A DNA stretch of 64,000 bases, taken from NCBI RefSeq assembly GCF_900102635.1, contig NZ_FMZQ01000002.1, positions 248,001-312,000 on the forward strand. The letters are read 5' to 3'. Source of the stretch: Ectopseudomonas chengduensis. GTDB taxonomy: Bacteria; Pseudomonadota; Gammaproteobacteria; Pseudomonadales; Pseudomonadaceae. Under the pieces are notes generated by a model. It saw only the letters and a list, made by a program, of their open reading frames with translations. It had not been told where the DNA came from and did not search any database. This document shows positions 17,291 through 28,948 of the stretch, piece by piece. How positions within the stretch are numbered: position 1 is the stretch's first letter; every line of letters starts with the position of its first letter. Position numbers and translations under genes: made by a program.

Positions 17291-18094
17291 TCAATGCATC
17301 GCTGGTGCACGTGCCAGGCTGCGCAAGCGCTGGCTCAACTGCAGGCGCAGACCCTCGTCCTCACAGAACAGCAGCGCGTGCTCAAGGTCATAGCGTTCAC
17401 CCTGTGGGCAATCCAGTTGCCGATAGACATCCGCGCGAGCCAGGTGATCGACCAGATTCGGCGGACCGAGTTGCAGGACACGCTCGGCATCTTTGAGGGC
17501 TGCGTCCGGGGCATCGTGCTGCATATGCAGCAGGCGCAGATTGCGCGACAGGCGTCGTAGCATGTCGGTAGCGTCGGCTGTCTGCAGGTGCACGGCGCTG
17601 AGTTCGACATCCGGGCCCAGTTGGCGATAGAGCTGGTCGCGGCAGTCGCGGGTGTACAGGCGGCGCCCACCGCAAGGATCAAGCAGGTGATCGGCGCCAG
17701 GTACACGGAGCATGAAATGACCAGGGAAGTTCACGCCCTGTAGTGGAATATCCAGGCGGCGTGCCACTTCCAGCGCAATCAATGCCAGGGTCAGCGGCTG
17801 GCCGCGTCGGCGGCGTAGCACTTCATGCGGCAGGGCATGGCGCGGTCGCGTCACGCCTTCGTCGTCTTCTTGATAATCGAGCTCGGCCAGTCGGCGCAGC
17901 AGCGGCTGGGCCAGTTCGCGAGCGGGCAGGGCGGGTAGTCCAGCGCTGACCTGCAGTAACAGGCTGTGCAGATCGCTCATGATCTGCGCGGGCTGGAGCT
18001 GATCATCGTGTTCGGCGGCGATCCACAGCGCCGCCTCGAACAGGGCGGGTGGATCGCGTTGCAGGCACTGCAGGCAGGCTTGGCGTGGGTTCAT
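17291..18094 (-). CDS. SirB1-type transglutaminase-like/TPR protein
   Basis: 267 aa. The central transglutaminase-like core has LPHEVLRRRRGQPLTLALIALEVARR and GVNFPGHFMLR, the SirB1 signature; the C-terminus has TPR-like helices (VDHLARADVYRQL). Family members are widespread in proteobacteria without a settled role. The ATG at 18094 with GGAG at six-base spacing is preferred to the GTG four codons upstream. Confidence 0.82.
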   Translation of the reverse strand: MNPRQACLQCLQRDPPALFEAALWIAAEHDDQLQPAQIMSDLHSLLLQVSAGLPALPARELAQPLLRRLAELDYQEDDEGVTRPRHALPHEVLRRRRGQPLTLALIALEVARRLDIPLQGVNFPGHFMLRVPGADHLLDPCGGRRLYTRDCRDQLYRQLGPDVELSAVHLQTADATDMLRRLSRNLRLLHMQHDAPDAALKDAERVLQLGPPNLVDHLARADVYRQLDCPQGERYDLEHALLFCEDEGLRLQLSQRLRSLARAPAMH

Positions 18095-18194
18095 CGCATT
18101 CTCCACTGGATTGTGCTTTTGTAGCCCCTGACAAGGTCGTCGTCCAGTGTGGCTCTCCTATACTGAGGCCTGAAGTCCGATCGGGAGCTCGCCC

Positions 18195-19217
18195 ATGTTC
18201 AGCATGATGGAAGCCGCCCGCCTCGAGGCCCTGCACCTGGCCGAGGATCCGGCCAGCGGTCTCAAGGCCGTTATCGCCATTCACAACACCCGCTTCGGGC
18301 CAGCACTCGGCGGCTGTCGTTACCTGCCCTATGCCGATGAACAGAGCGCCATTGGCGACGCCATCCGTCTGGCTCAGGGCATGAGTTACAAGGCAGCGCT
18401 GGCCGGTATCGACCACGGCGGCGGCAAGGCGGTGATCATCCGTCCGCCGCATCTGCAGAGTCGGGCCGCGCTGTTCGAGGCCTTCGGGCGTTTTATCGAA
18501 ACCCTCAATGGACGCTACATCACCGCCATCGACAGCGGCACCTCCAGTGCCGATATGGACTGCATCGCCCAGTACACCAATCATGCAACCAGCACGACCA
18601 GCGAGGGTTATCCGTCGCCGCACACCGCCTTGGGGGTATTCGCGGGCATTCGCGCCACCGCCCAGGCGCGCCTTGGCAGCGACGATCTGGAAGGGCTGCG
18701 GGTCGCCATTCAGGGCCTGGGCAATGTCGGCTTCGCCCTGGCCGAAGCGCTGCATGCCGCTGGCGTCGAACTGCTGGTCAGCGACCTGGATGCCGGGCGT
18801 GTGCAACTGGCCGTCGAGCAACTGGGGGCGCACCCGATTGCCAGCGATGCGCTGCTCACCACGCCCTGCGACATTCTCGCGCCCTGCGGCCTGGGTGGTG
18901 TGCTGAATGCACAGACGGTCGCTCATCTGCGCTGCGCAGCGGTGGCAGGGGCTGCCAACAATCAGCTGGCCAGCCCCGAAGTGGCCGACCAGCTGGAAGC
19001 TCGCGGGATTCTCTACGCGCCGGATTACGTGCTCAATGCCGGAGGGCTGATCTACGTGGCACTGCGTCATCGTGGTGAGGAGTTGCCGGCGATCACCGCA
19101 CATCTGGCGCAGATCAGCCGGCGTCTGACCGAGGTCTACGCCCATGCTCAGGCTGAAAAACGTTCCCCGGCGCGAGTCGCCGACTATCTGGCGGAGAGCC
19201 TGCTCTATCGCACTTAG
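18195..19217 (+). CDS. ldh: leucine/branched-chain amino acid dehydrogenase
   Basis: 340 aa, the length of the Glu/Leu/Phe/Val dehydrogenase family. Catalytic lysines are K66 (GMSYKAALAG) and K78 (HGGGKAVI); the NAD fold has GLGNVGFALAE. It deaminates branched-chain amino acids to 2-oxoacids with NAD+. Residues alone do not fully discriminate leucine from valine or phenylalanine. GGGAG precedes the ATG. In P. aeruginosa a leucine dehydrogenase gene (PA3418) lies near yebG, as here. Confidence 0.88.
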   Translation: MFSMMEAARLEALHLAEDPASGLKAVIAIHNTRFGPALGGCRYLPYADEQSAIGDAIRLAQGMSYKAALAGIDHGGGKAVIIRPPHLQSRAALFEAFGRFIETLNGRYITAIDSGTSSADMDCIAQYTNHATSTTSEGYPSPHTALGVFAGIRATAQARLGSDDLEGLRVAIQGLGNVGFALAEALHAAGVELLVSDLDAGRVQLAVEQLGAHPIASDALLTTPCDILAPCGLGGVLNAQTVAHLRCAAVAGAANNQLASPEVADQLEARGILYAPDYVLNAGGLIYVALRHRGEELPAITAHLAQISRRLTEVYAHAQAEKRSPARVADYLAESLLYRT

Positions 19218-19282
19218 CTGCTATCCGACCCGTTCCGGGGGGCTGAGCCTGGCCAGACAGCATCGCGGCGACGTCAGTGCGG

Positions 19283-19687
19283 TCAATTGCCGTCGAATTC
19301 GCCCTGGTAGCACACCGGTGAACTGGGCGAATCGTATCGCTGCAGCTCCTCTTCGAGGAACTCCGCCAGAACTCGCGCGTTGTTGTGCTCCTCATCGCGT
19401 GCGGCGTAAAGCAGCGTCAACGTGCCGCCCGCCGCCCAGTGCAGCAGTCGCTGCCAATGTTCGGGGTGACCCGCCAGCTCACGGCGATAGGCCGCACTGA
19501 AGTCATCGAAGGCTTCGACGCGGTGAGAGAAGGCCTTGCGCAGTTCGGTAGATGGCGCGACTTCGGGTAGCCATTCATCGAACGCCAAGGCGTCCCTGGA
19601 CAGGCCCCTTGGCCATAGTCGGTCGACCAGTATGCGTTGGCCGTCGCCGGCCTGGGCATCGAGATAAACCCGCTTGCAACGGATCAT
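19283..19687 (-). CDS. DUF488 family protein (YeaO-like)
   Basis: 134 aa. The start motif IRCKRVYLDA and ILVDRLWPRGLSRDAL mark the DUF488/YeaO family, as does LTLLYAARDEEHNNA. The function is unknown. The start at 19687 has GGAGG at seven-base spacing; the longer frame upstream would run through the promoter of the divergent gene. Confidence 0.85.
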   Translation of the reverse strand: MIRCKRVYLDAQAGDGQRILVDRLWPRGLSRDALAFDEWLPEVAPSTELRKAFSHRVEAFDDFSAAYRRELAGHPEHWQRLLHWAAGGTLTLLYAARDEEHNNARVLAEFLEEELQRYDSPSSPVCYQGEFDGN

Positions 19688-19769
19688 CGAGTGGCCTCCA
19701 TAGTCTGCGACAATGCCGCACTTGGCGCTGCGTATGGGCTCGATTAGCGTGGTGAAAGGAGGGTTCACC

Positions 19770-20012
19770 ATGGACTATTTCATTATCGTCGTCACCACCG
19801 CTGCCGGCCTGTATTTTCACTGGTGGCTGTTTCGCCGTATTCGCCAATGGAGTGATCGCGATCTGGCGCTTTCATTTGCCGAGAGCGATGAGCGCAAACG
19901 TCAATACATGCTTGAACAGCTGGGCCGTGCGCAGCGCGAGGGTGTCAAACGACGAGATTTGCCAGCCTGGCTGGAGCAGGCTGCGGGGCATTATCCAATC
20001 AACAACGGATGA
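19770..20012 (+). CDS. small membrane protein, unknown function
   Basis: 80 aa with one N-terminal transmembrane segment (YFIIVVTTAAGLYFHWWLF) and a charged cytoplasmic tail. Strong AGGAGGG ribosome site. It is divergent from the DUF488 gene with 82 bp between. No family recognised; the strong start signal and normal codon use make it a real gene. Confidence 0.7.
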   Translation: MDYFIIVVTTAAGLYFHWWLFRRIRQWSDRDLALSFAESDERKRQYMLEQLGRAQREGVKRRDLPAWLEQAAGHYPINNG

Positions 20013-20034
20013 TGCGCCTGGCGCTCACTGGGTA

Positions 20035-20059
20035 GGCCCCGTGCGAGCAACACGGGGCC
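20035..20059. terminator. hairpin between convergent genes
   Basis: GGCCCCGTG, a seven-base loop and CACGGGGCC form a 9-bp perfect stem between the 80-aa gene and yebG. No strong T-run follows, so it may be a weak or Rho-assisted terminator. Confidence 0.5.
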
Positions 20060-20070
20060 CATGTACTCGA

Positions 20071-20334
20071 TCACTCGCTGGCTGCGTCGACCTCGAGTTC
20101 GTCGAGGGCATCGGGCTGGCTCTTGAACGCTTTGGCAAACACGTCGCGATTCTTGGCCATGAAGATACCCAGTTCCTCGCCCTGTTCCTCGCTCAAGGAC
20201 GGCACGGCCTTGTGCAGAACCTCGCTCAGGCGCTCGGCCAGCTCCAGCATCTTGTCGTAACGATCGGCTTCGGCCTTATCCATAAACAAGCGCTCCGGAT
20301 CGCGACTGCTGCGATACACCACTTCGACGGCCAT
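20071..20334 (-). CDS. yebG: DNA damage-inducible protein YebG
   Basis: 87 aa. The start MAVEVVYRSSRDPERLFMDK and following helices match YebG, a small LexA-regulated SOS protein of unsettled function. GAGGTG directly precedes the ATG. A LexA-type site lies 43 bases upstream. The acidic C-terminal tail is usual for Pseudomonas homologues. Confidence 0.9.
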   Translation of the reverse strand: MAVEVVYRSSRDPERLFMDKAEADRYDKMLELAERLSEVLHKAVPSLSEEQGEELGIFMAKNRDVFAKAFKSQPDALDELEVDAASE

Positions 20335-20376
20335 TCATCACCTCGTCTGCCTTCATGCGTGTTGATCAGTAATTAA

Positions 20377-20392
20377 CTGGTTTTTTGTACAG
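20377..20392 (-). promoter_or_regulatory. LexA (SOS) box of yebG
   Basis: In the direction of yebG the sequence reads CTGT-ACAAAAAA-CCAG, one mismatch from CTGT-N8-ACAG, with the AT-rich centre typical of gamma-proteobacterial LexA sites. It overlaps the likely promoter. Confidence 0.75.
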
Positions 20393-20532
20393 TGGTGGCG
20401 AGAATAAAGGACTCGCTTCTCTTTTGCCAGCATTGGGCTTGATGGGCAGCTTAGATGACTCGATTTGCGCCTGCATTCAGCGGGTGGCGGCGTTTGGGTG
20501 TAGGTATCGCCAACGGCAGAATCAGGTACGTT

Positions 20533-20549
20533 TGTACAATTATTGTATA
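20533..20549. promoter_or_regulatory. 17-bp inverted repeat, candidate operator
   Basis: TGTACAAT-T-ATTGTATA is an almost perfect dyad (one mismatched pair in eight). It sits in the 347-bp gap between yebG and the CHASE3-GGDEF gene, about 130 bases before the latter. It looks like a repressor or activator site; the regulator is not known. Confidence 0.45.
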
Positions 20550-20681
20550 TGTTGAGTCGGCATCGGATTCTTTATCAAACGTTTTCCGGGACGGCGCTTG
20601 TGTTGCTGTTTAGTGGGCATCTATAGTCATTCCAGGCGTATGTGCTTCGCCTTTGCAGTGCCCAATCATGAGGTGTTCACC

Positions 20682-21857
20682 TTGAACTCAGTCGGTCGTG
20701 TAGAGCGCAAGTTGCTCGCGCTGGTGGCACTGTTTTACCTGAGCCTGATGCTACTCATTGGGGCAATCTGGGGAAGTCAGACCAGCCTCTCCAGTGGTCG
20801 TGATGTACAAGATCTGTATCGTTCCCTTTACCGGCTGTCTTCGCTGCTTTCTATCCTGCAGGACGCCGAGATCGGTCAGCGCGGCTATTTGCTGACAGGC
20901 AACGAGCAGTACCTCGCGCCCTACGAACGAGCCATCGGGCAACTGGATGAGCAACTGTTGCTACTTGTCGAAACCCCAATGCTCAGGGCTTACAAGCCTG
21001 ATATTGATGCGATTGCCGGACTCAGCCAGCTCAAGCGCAACGAGCTGGCACAGACCATCGTCGTGCGTAGGGAGCAGGGGCAGAACGCTGCACAGCGTAT
21101 TCTGGCCGAGGACGTCGGTAAGCTCTACATGGATGAAATGCGTGTACGCATCGGCAATATCGTACGAGGCGTCACGGCGTCCCTTGAAGAACAGAAGGCG
21201 GATCTTGAATGGCGCTCGAATCTGGCGCTATGGGGGGGCGGCGGTGGTGCGTTGATGATGCTCGGGTTGCTCACGCTGCTGTTTATCGATTTGCGTCGTG
21301 ACCTCAGTGAGCGCGCCGAGTTGCTCGAGCGCCTGGCCTTCGAGTCGAAGCATGACAGTCTCACCCAAATACCCAATCGACGAGCCTTCAACGAAACGCT
21401 GGATCAGGCATTGGCGCTCGCCAGGCGGGGAGAGCGTCAGGTGGCGTTGCTCTATCTCGATCTTGATGGCTTCAAACCGATTAACGATCAGCATGGCCAC
21501 GCTGTCGGAGACGCGACGCTCAAGGCAGTGGTTGCACGGTGGCAGGGTTTGATGCGTGAAGGTGAGGTGTTGGCGCGGCTTGGCGGGGACGAGTTCGCTA
21601 TCATCGCGGCAGGTGATGCCGACGCTGTCGAACGCCTGGCGCGGCGTCTGATCGAGGCGCTTGACGCGCCGCTGCTGGAGCAGTTTCCCGACGTGCGGGT
21701 GGGTGTCAGCGTTGGTCTGGCGCGTTATGCCGAACATGGCGAAGATCGTCGCCGGCTTATCGCGGCGGCCGATATGGCCATGTATCGCGCCAAGGAAGCA
21801 GGCAAGCACTGCTTCGCCTGGCCTGAATCACGTCAGCCGGTACTCGCTGTAGTCTGA
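20682..21857 (+). CDS. diguanylate cyclase with CHASE3 sensor
   Basis: 391 aa from TTG at 20682, which has a perfect GAGGTG site at six-base spacing and is followed directly by a basic tail and TM1. The CHASE3 periplasmic domain (about residues 33-165) contains DAEIGQRGYLLTGNEQYL. TM2 is at about 185-205, and the GGDEF domain has RLGGDEFAI. The I-site position reads REGE instead of RxxD, so feedback inhibition may be lost. An ATG at 20640 would add 14 residues. The stimulus is unknown. Confidence 0.88.
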   Translation: MNSVGRVERKLLALVALFYLSLMLLIGAIWGSQTSLSSGRDVQDLYRSLYRLSSLLSILQDAEIGQRGYLLTGNEQYLAPYERAIGQLDEQLLLLVETPMLRAYKPDIDAIAGLSQLKRNELAQTIVVRREQGQNAAQRILAEDVGKLYMDEMRVRIGNIVRGVTASLEEQKADLEWRSNLALWGGGGGALMMLGLLTLLFIDLRRDLSERAELLERLAFESKHDSLTQIPNRRAFNETLDQALALARRGERQVALLYLDLDGFKPINDQHGHAVGDATLKAVVARWQGLMREGEVLARLGGDEFAIIAAGDADAVERLARRLIEALDAPLLEQFPDVRVGVSVGLARYAEHGEDRRRLIAAADMAMYRAKEAGKHCFAWPESRQPVLAVV

Positions 21858-21981
21858 ACGGCCTGTGTCTTTCCGTCACATCCCAGCATCATCCTCAAGC
21901 TGGTGTTTTTCCTGCATGCTCGTCGGCGTGCATCCATGTCGGATGCACGGGCCGCATGTCTGGTTGGGGAGAAGTGACACG

Positions 21982-22476
21982 ATGAATTGGGCGGAACGTC
22001 TGCGTACGGGCATGCATGGCCTGGCGGAATCCTTGGGTAATCTGCTGATGGAGGCCTTCCATTACCTGGCGCTGTTCGCCATCGGGGCGATCACGGCCTG
22101 GGCGGGGGTGATGACCTTCATCGGCATGCTGGAAAAGGGACACATCACGGTCGATGACATTCTGTTGCTGTTCATCTACCTGGAATTGGCGGCAATGGTG
22201 GGCATCTACTTCAAGACCAACCACATGCCGATTCGCTTCATGATCTATGTAGCGATCACCGCGTTGACCCGTTTGCTGATTTCCGACATTTCTCACACCC
22301 ACAAACCGACTTGGGGCGTGGTGATGGTGTCGGGAGCGATCCTGCTGCTGGCCCTGGCGATTCTGGTGGTGCGCTACGCCTCGTCGCGTTTTCCGGCGGT
22401 GGCTGGCCCGCACCCGCGCAGCAAAGCGCGCAACCGCGAGGACGCCGAGTCCGAGCGCGACGATGCGTCTGACTGA
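21982..22476 (+). CDS. PsiE family membrane protein
   Basis: 164 aa with four hydrophobic segments (from AFHYLALFAIGAITAW to LLLALAILVV) and the conserved LEKGHITVDDILLLFIYLELAAM segment of phosphate-starvation-inducible PsiE proteins. An inner-membrane protein of unknown function; no Pho box was found upstream. The N-terminal amphipathic and C-terminal charged tails are cytoplasmic. GGGAGAAG precedes the ATG. Confidence 0.82.
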   Translation: MNWAERLRTGMHGLAESLGNLLMEAFHYLALFAIGAITAWAGVMTFIGMLEKGHITVDDILLLFIYLELAAMVGIYFKTNHMPIRFMIYVAITALTRLLISDISHTHKPTWGVVMVSGAILLLALAILVVRYASSRFPAVAGPHPRSKARNREDAESERDDASD

Positions 22477-22551
22477 AATGTAGGGTGGATCGGGGCGCGT
22501 AGATGACGCTCTTTTCATCCACCACTGCGGGTGTCATGGTGGAGCGGGGCG

Positions 22552-25182
<2,631 letters not shown>

Positions 25183-25327
25183 CAACGAAGCCCCGTGGCG
25201 AAAAGGAATGGGCGCATGACTGGGCCGTGGCAATGCAAAGCCACAGATTTTCGCATAGCCGCGTGACGATTAGCAGGCGTGGCGCCGAGATTGCCGACGG
25301 TAGGGTGGGCGGCGGGTTGTTTTCGTC

Positions 25328-26200
25328 CTACAGGAATGCAGCGCGGTACTGCCCCGGTGTGGCGCCCAGTGCCTGGCGAAAACGATTGCTGAAATGGCTG
25401 GCGCTGGCGAAGCCGCAGGCCAGCGCCACCTCGCTCAGAGCAGGGGCTGGCTGACGTAGCATCTGACAGGCACGTGCCAGGCGCCGGGCCAACACATAGC
25501 GATGAGGCGGCAGGCCGAAGCTGCTCTGGAACATGCGCGCGAAGTGGTATTCCGACAGGGCACAAAGCGCGGCCAACTGGCTCAGCGGCAGTGGCGTCTC
25601 CAGATGCTGCTCGATGAACTCGCGCACACGCCTGCGTTGCAGCGGTGCCAGGCCACCCTTGAGGCGCAGGCCCTGGCGCAGGCCAACCTGGTTGAGTAGC
25701 GCATGGTCGAGCAACTGGTGAGCCAGGCTGCTGGCCAGCAGGCGTTCGCCCGGTTCCTGCCAGTCGAGGGTGCACAGCTGGCGGAAGCGCGCGGACTGTT
25801 CGGCGTCTTCGAGAAAGGTCGCTTCTTCCAGTTGCAGGCTGCGCGGTTCGCGATCGAGCAGGGCGACCGCGCCAAGGGCGAACTGCTCCTGCTCTATATA
25901 GAGGTGGGCAAGCTGAATCTCGCCATTGATGATCCAGGCCGACTGGTGTTCGGCCGGCAGGATGCACAGTTTGTCTGGAGCGCCCTTGTTGCCGGGTTGC
26001 TCACGGCGAAAGGTGCCAGTGCCGCCACTGAGGTAGCACGACAGCGTGTGGTGGCTGGGGGCAAGGTAGTCACGCGCATCATGGGCGTTGCTCCAGCGTG
26101 CCACGGCCATGCCGTTGCCCAGTTCGGCCATGGCGTGCAGCCGCGCGTTAGGCGAGCGGCTCATGCTCTGGAATACCTGCAGATGTTCGAATTGCGCCAT
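25328..26200 (-). CDS. AraC-family transcriptional regulator
   Basis: 290 aa. The N-terminal half is a cupin-like sensing domain; the C-terminal ~100 residues form the two-HTH AraC domain (LSQLAALCALSEYHFARMF and SEVALACGFASASHFSNRF). The ATG at 26200 has GGAG at six-base spacing, better than the one two codons earlier. It is divergent from bglX, with 217 bp between starts; control of bglX is possible but not shown. Confidence 0.87.
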   Translation of the reverse strand: MAQFEHLQVFQSMSRSPNARLHAMAELGNGMAVARWSNAHDARDYLAPSHHTLSCYLSGGTGTFRREQPGNKGAPDKLCILPAEHQSAWIINGEIQLAHLYIEQEQFALGAVALLDREPRSLQLEEATFLEDAEQSARFRQLCTLDWQEPGERLLASSLAHQLLDHALLNQVGLRQGLRLKGGLAPLQRRRVREFIEQHLETPLPLSQLAALCALSEYHFARMFQSSFGLPPHRYVLARRLARACQMLRQPAPALSEVALACGFASASHFSNRFRQALGATPGQYRAAFL

Positions 26201-26417
26201 CACCATCTCCCGAATGCGGCCATGCTACGCCTGCCGACAGGCAAAACCAGAGGCGAAGAAAAAAATGCGCAAGTTTGTGAAAGTCTGGGGTCGTAATTGC
26301 TGGAACGCCTTTGAATGGTGCTTAAGTTTTTTTGCACCAACCCGCGGCGCGGCGCGAGGACTCGGAGTATCGTGGCGGCCATTCAAACAATGATTCGCAT
26401 CCCGGATGCCGCTCTCG

Positions 26418-28712
26418 ATGAAATACCTGCACCACTTCGCTCTTGCCTCTGCCTTGATCCTCCCCAACCTGCTGGCTGCCGCGCCTTCGGTCGATGACAA
26501 ATCGGCCTTCATCGCCGATCTGGTCGGGCGCATGACCCTGGAGGAAAAGGTCGGCCAACTGCGTCTGATCAGCATTGGCGGCGACATGCCGCGTGAGCGC
26601 ATCCGCGAAGAGATGGCCGCGGGGCGTATCGGCGCCACCTTCAACTCGGTGGTACGTCCAGAGAATCGCCCGATGCAGGAGGCGGCGCTGCGCAGTCGCC
26701 TGGGTATCCCGGTGTTCTTCGCCTACGACATCATCCATGGCCATCGCACTACTTTTCCGATTGGGCTGGGGCTGGCCTCGAGCTGGGACATTCCTGCCAT
26801 CGAGAACAGCGCGCGGGTCGCGGCCTTCGAGGCCAGCGCCGATGGCCTGGACATGACCTTCGCGCCGACCGTCGACATTTCCCGCGATCCGCGTTGGGGC
26901 CGCACGTCCGAAGGTTTCGGCGAGGACCCCTACCTGGTTTCGCGCATTGCCGCCGCGATGGTTCACGGTTATCAGGGTAAGGATCCCAGCGACCCGCAGC
27001 GCATCATGGCCAGCGTCAAGCACTTCGCCCTGTACGGCGCGGTGGAGGGCGGGCGCGACTACAACGTGGTCGACATGAGCCCGATGCGCATGTACCAGGA
27101 TTACCTGCCGCCTTATCGCGCGGCCATCGATGCCGGCGCCGGCGGGGTAATGGTGGCGCTGAACGCGATCAATGGCGTGCCAGCTTCGGCCAATACCTGG
27201 CTGCTGCGTGATCTGCTGCGTCGCGACTGGGGCTTCAAGGGCGTGGCGCTCAGCGACCATGGTGCGATCACCGAACTGCTGCGCCATGGTGTGGCCGCCG
27301 ATGGCCGTGAGGCTGCAAAACTGGCCGTCACGGCAGGAGTCGGCATGAGCATGGCCGACACGCTCTACGATCAGGAACTGCTTGCTTTGGTGCGCAGCGG
27401 CGCGGTGCCGCAGAGCGTGCTGGATGAAGCCGTCACCCATGTACTGAACACCAAGTACGACCTTGGCCTGTTCCACGATCCGTTCCGCCGCATCGGCCGC
27501 GCCGAAGACGACCCGGCCGACGTCAATGCCGAAAGCCGCCTGCACCGCGCCGATGCGCGGGCCATGGCACGCGACTCCCTGGTGCTGCTGGAAAACCATG
27601 GCGACACCCTGCCGCTGAGCAAGAAGACCACTGTCGCGTTGATTGGCCCGCTCGCCGATTCGCCCGTGGACATGCTCGGCAGCTGGTCGGCGGTCGGTGT
27701 GGCCGAGCAGGCAGTGACCCTGCGCAAGGGCATGGAGGCGGCCCTGCAAGGCCAGGGCAAGCTGCTCTACGCCGTCGGCGCCAACGTCACCGACGATGCC
27801 CATGTGATCAATTACCTCAACCAACTCAATTGGGACCGCCCTGAAGTCGTGCTGGACAAGCGCACGCCGCAGGCGATGCTGGAGGAGGCTGTGCGTGTGG
27901 CCAACCAGGCCGACGTCATCGTTGCGGCGGTGGGGGAGGCGCGCGGCATGTCCCACGAGTCGTCCAGCCGCACCCGCCTGGATCTGCCTGACAGCCAGCA
28001 GGCGCTGCTGCGCGCGCTCAAGGCCACCGGCAAGCCGCTGGTGCTGGTGCTGATGAACGGCCGGCCGCTGGCGCTCAGCTGGGAGAAGGAAAACGCCGAT
28101 GCGATGCTGGAGACCTGGTACAGCGGTATCGAGGGCGGCAACGCCATCGCCGACGTGCTGTTCGGAGAGCACAACCCTTCGGGCAAGCTACCGATCACCT
28201 TCCCGCGTTCGGTCGGGCAGATTCCCACCTACTACAATCATCTGCGCCTGGGCCGTCCGTACACGCCCGGCACGCCTGGCAACTACACCTCGCAGTATTT
28301 CGAGGAGCCCAACGGCCCGCTCTATCCGTTTGGCTACGGTCTGAGCTACAGCGACTTCCTGCTGTCGGCACCGAAGCTGTCCGCCGAGCGCATGACACCG
28401 GATGAGAAGATTCGCGTCAGCGTCACGCTGAAAAACACCGGGTCACGGGCTGGCGCGACCGTGGTGCAGTTGTATCTGCACGATGAGGCCGCTTCGGTGA
28501 TCCGTCCGGTGAAGGAACTCAAGGATTTTCGCAGGGTCAAGCTTGAAGCAGGTGAGGCGCGCGAGCTGAGTTTCGAGATCGACGAAACCATGCTGCGTTT
28601 CTACAACGCCAGCCTGCAGCATGTCAGCGAGCCAGGTGCCTTCCGTGCCCAGTTGGGGCTGGATTCGGAGATCGTGCAGGAGGCGCGTTTCGAACTGTTG
28701 CCACGCCAATGA
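26418..28712 (+). CDS. bglX: periplasmic beta-glucosidase, GH3
   Basis: 764 aa. The signal peptide MKYLHHFALASALILPNLLA directs it to the periplasm. GH3 N-terminal TIM barrel (to about residue 360) carries the nucleophile Asp in VALSDHGA; the alpha/beta sandwich and C-terminal fibronectin-III-like domain (from GAT VVQLYLHD) complete the BglX architecture. It cleaves beta-glucosides. Only 236 bp separate it from opgGH, which make periplasmic beta-glucans, suggesting a possible turnover role. ATG at 26406 is an alternative start, but the signal peptide fits 26418. Confidence 0.9.
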   Translation: MKYLHHFALASALILPNLLAAAPSVDDKSAFIADLVGRMTLEEKVGQLRLISIGGDMPRERIREEMAAGRIGATFNSVVRPENRPMQEAALRSRLGIPVFFAYDIIHGHRTTFPIGLGLASSWDIPAIENSARVAAFEASADGLDMTFAPTVDISRDPRWGRTSEGFGEDPYLVSRIAAAMVHGYQGKDPSDPQRIMASVKHFALYGAVEGGRDYNVVDMSPMRMYQDYLPPYRAAIDAGAGGVMVALNAINGVPASANTWLLRDLLRRDWGFKGVALSDHGAITELLRHGVAADGREAAKLAVTAGVGMSMADTLYDQELLALVRSGAVPQSVLDEAVTHVLNTKYDLGLFHDPFRRIGRAEDDPADVNAESRLHRADARAMARDSLVLLENHGDTLPLSKKTTVALIGPLADSPVDMLGSWSAVGVAEQAVTLRKGMEAALQGQGKLLYAVGANVTDDAHVINYLNQLNWDRPEVVLDKRTPQAMLEEAVRVANQADVIVAAVGEARGMSHESSSRTRLDLPDSQQALLRALKATGKPLVLVLMNGRPLALSWEKENADAMLETWYSGIEGGNAIADVLFGEHNPSGKLPITFPRSVGQIPTYYNHLRLGRPYTPGTPGNYTSQYFEEPNGPLYPFGYGLSYSDFLLSAPKLSAERMTPDEKIRVSVTLKNTGSRAGATVVQLYLHDEAASVIRPVKELKDFRRVKLEAGEARELSFEIDETMLRFYNASLQHVSEPGAFRAQLGLDSEIVQEARFELLPRQ

Positions 28713-28948
28713 GGGCGTGGCCCAAGGAGGCGAAAAATATACTCGCGCGAGCACCTGTGCCGGACTTCACGATCTGGTAATAATGCGCAGAAAGAATCCG
28801 CGCATGCGGAGACGTCACCGTTCGGTTGGCTGTCTGCATCGTGCTCGCGTTGTGTTTGTACCATTCGCCCGTTTTCAACTCCCTGCAGCGGTCGCCCCTG
28901 GGCTTGCCGCTGCTTGTCAGTACGTGTTGCCCTGGAGGCTGTGTGTCG

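Noticed and set aside
26322-28172. 616-codon - strand frame opposite bglX
   Set aside because: His/Gln-rich shadow; bglX has signal peptide and GH3 motifs.
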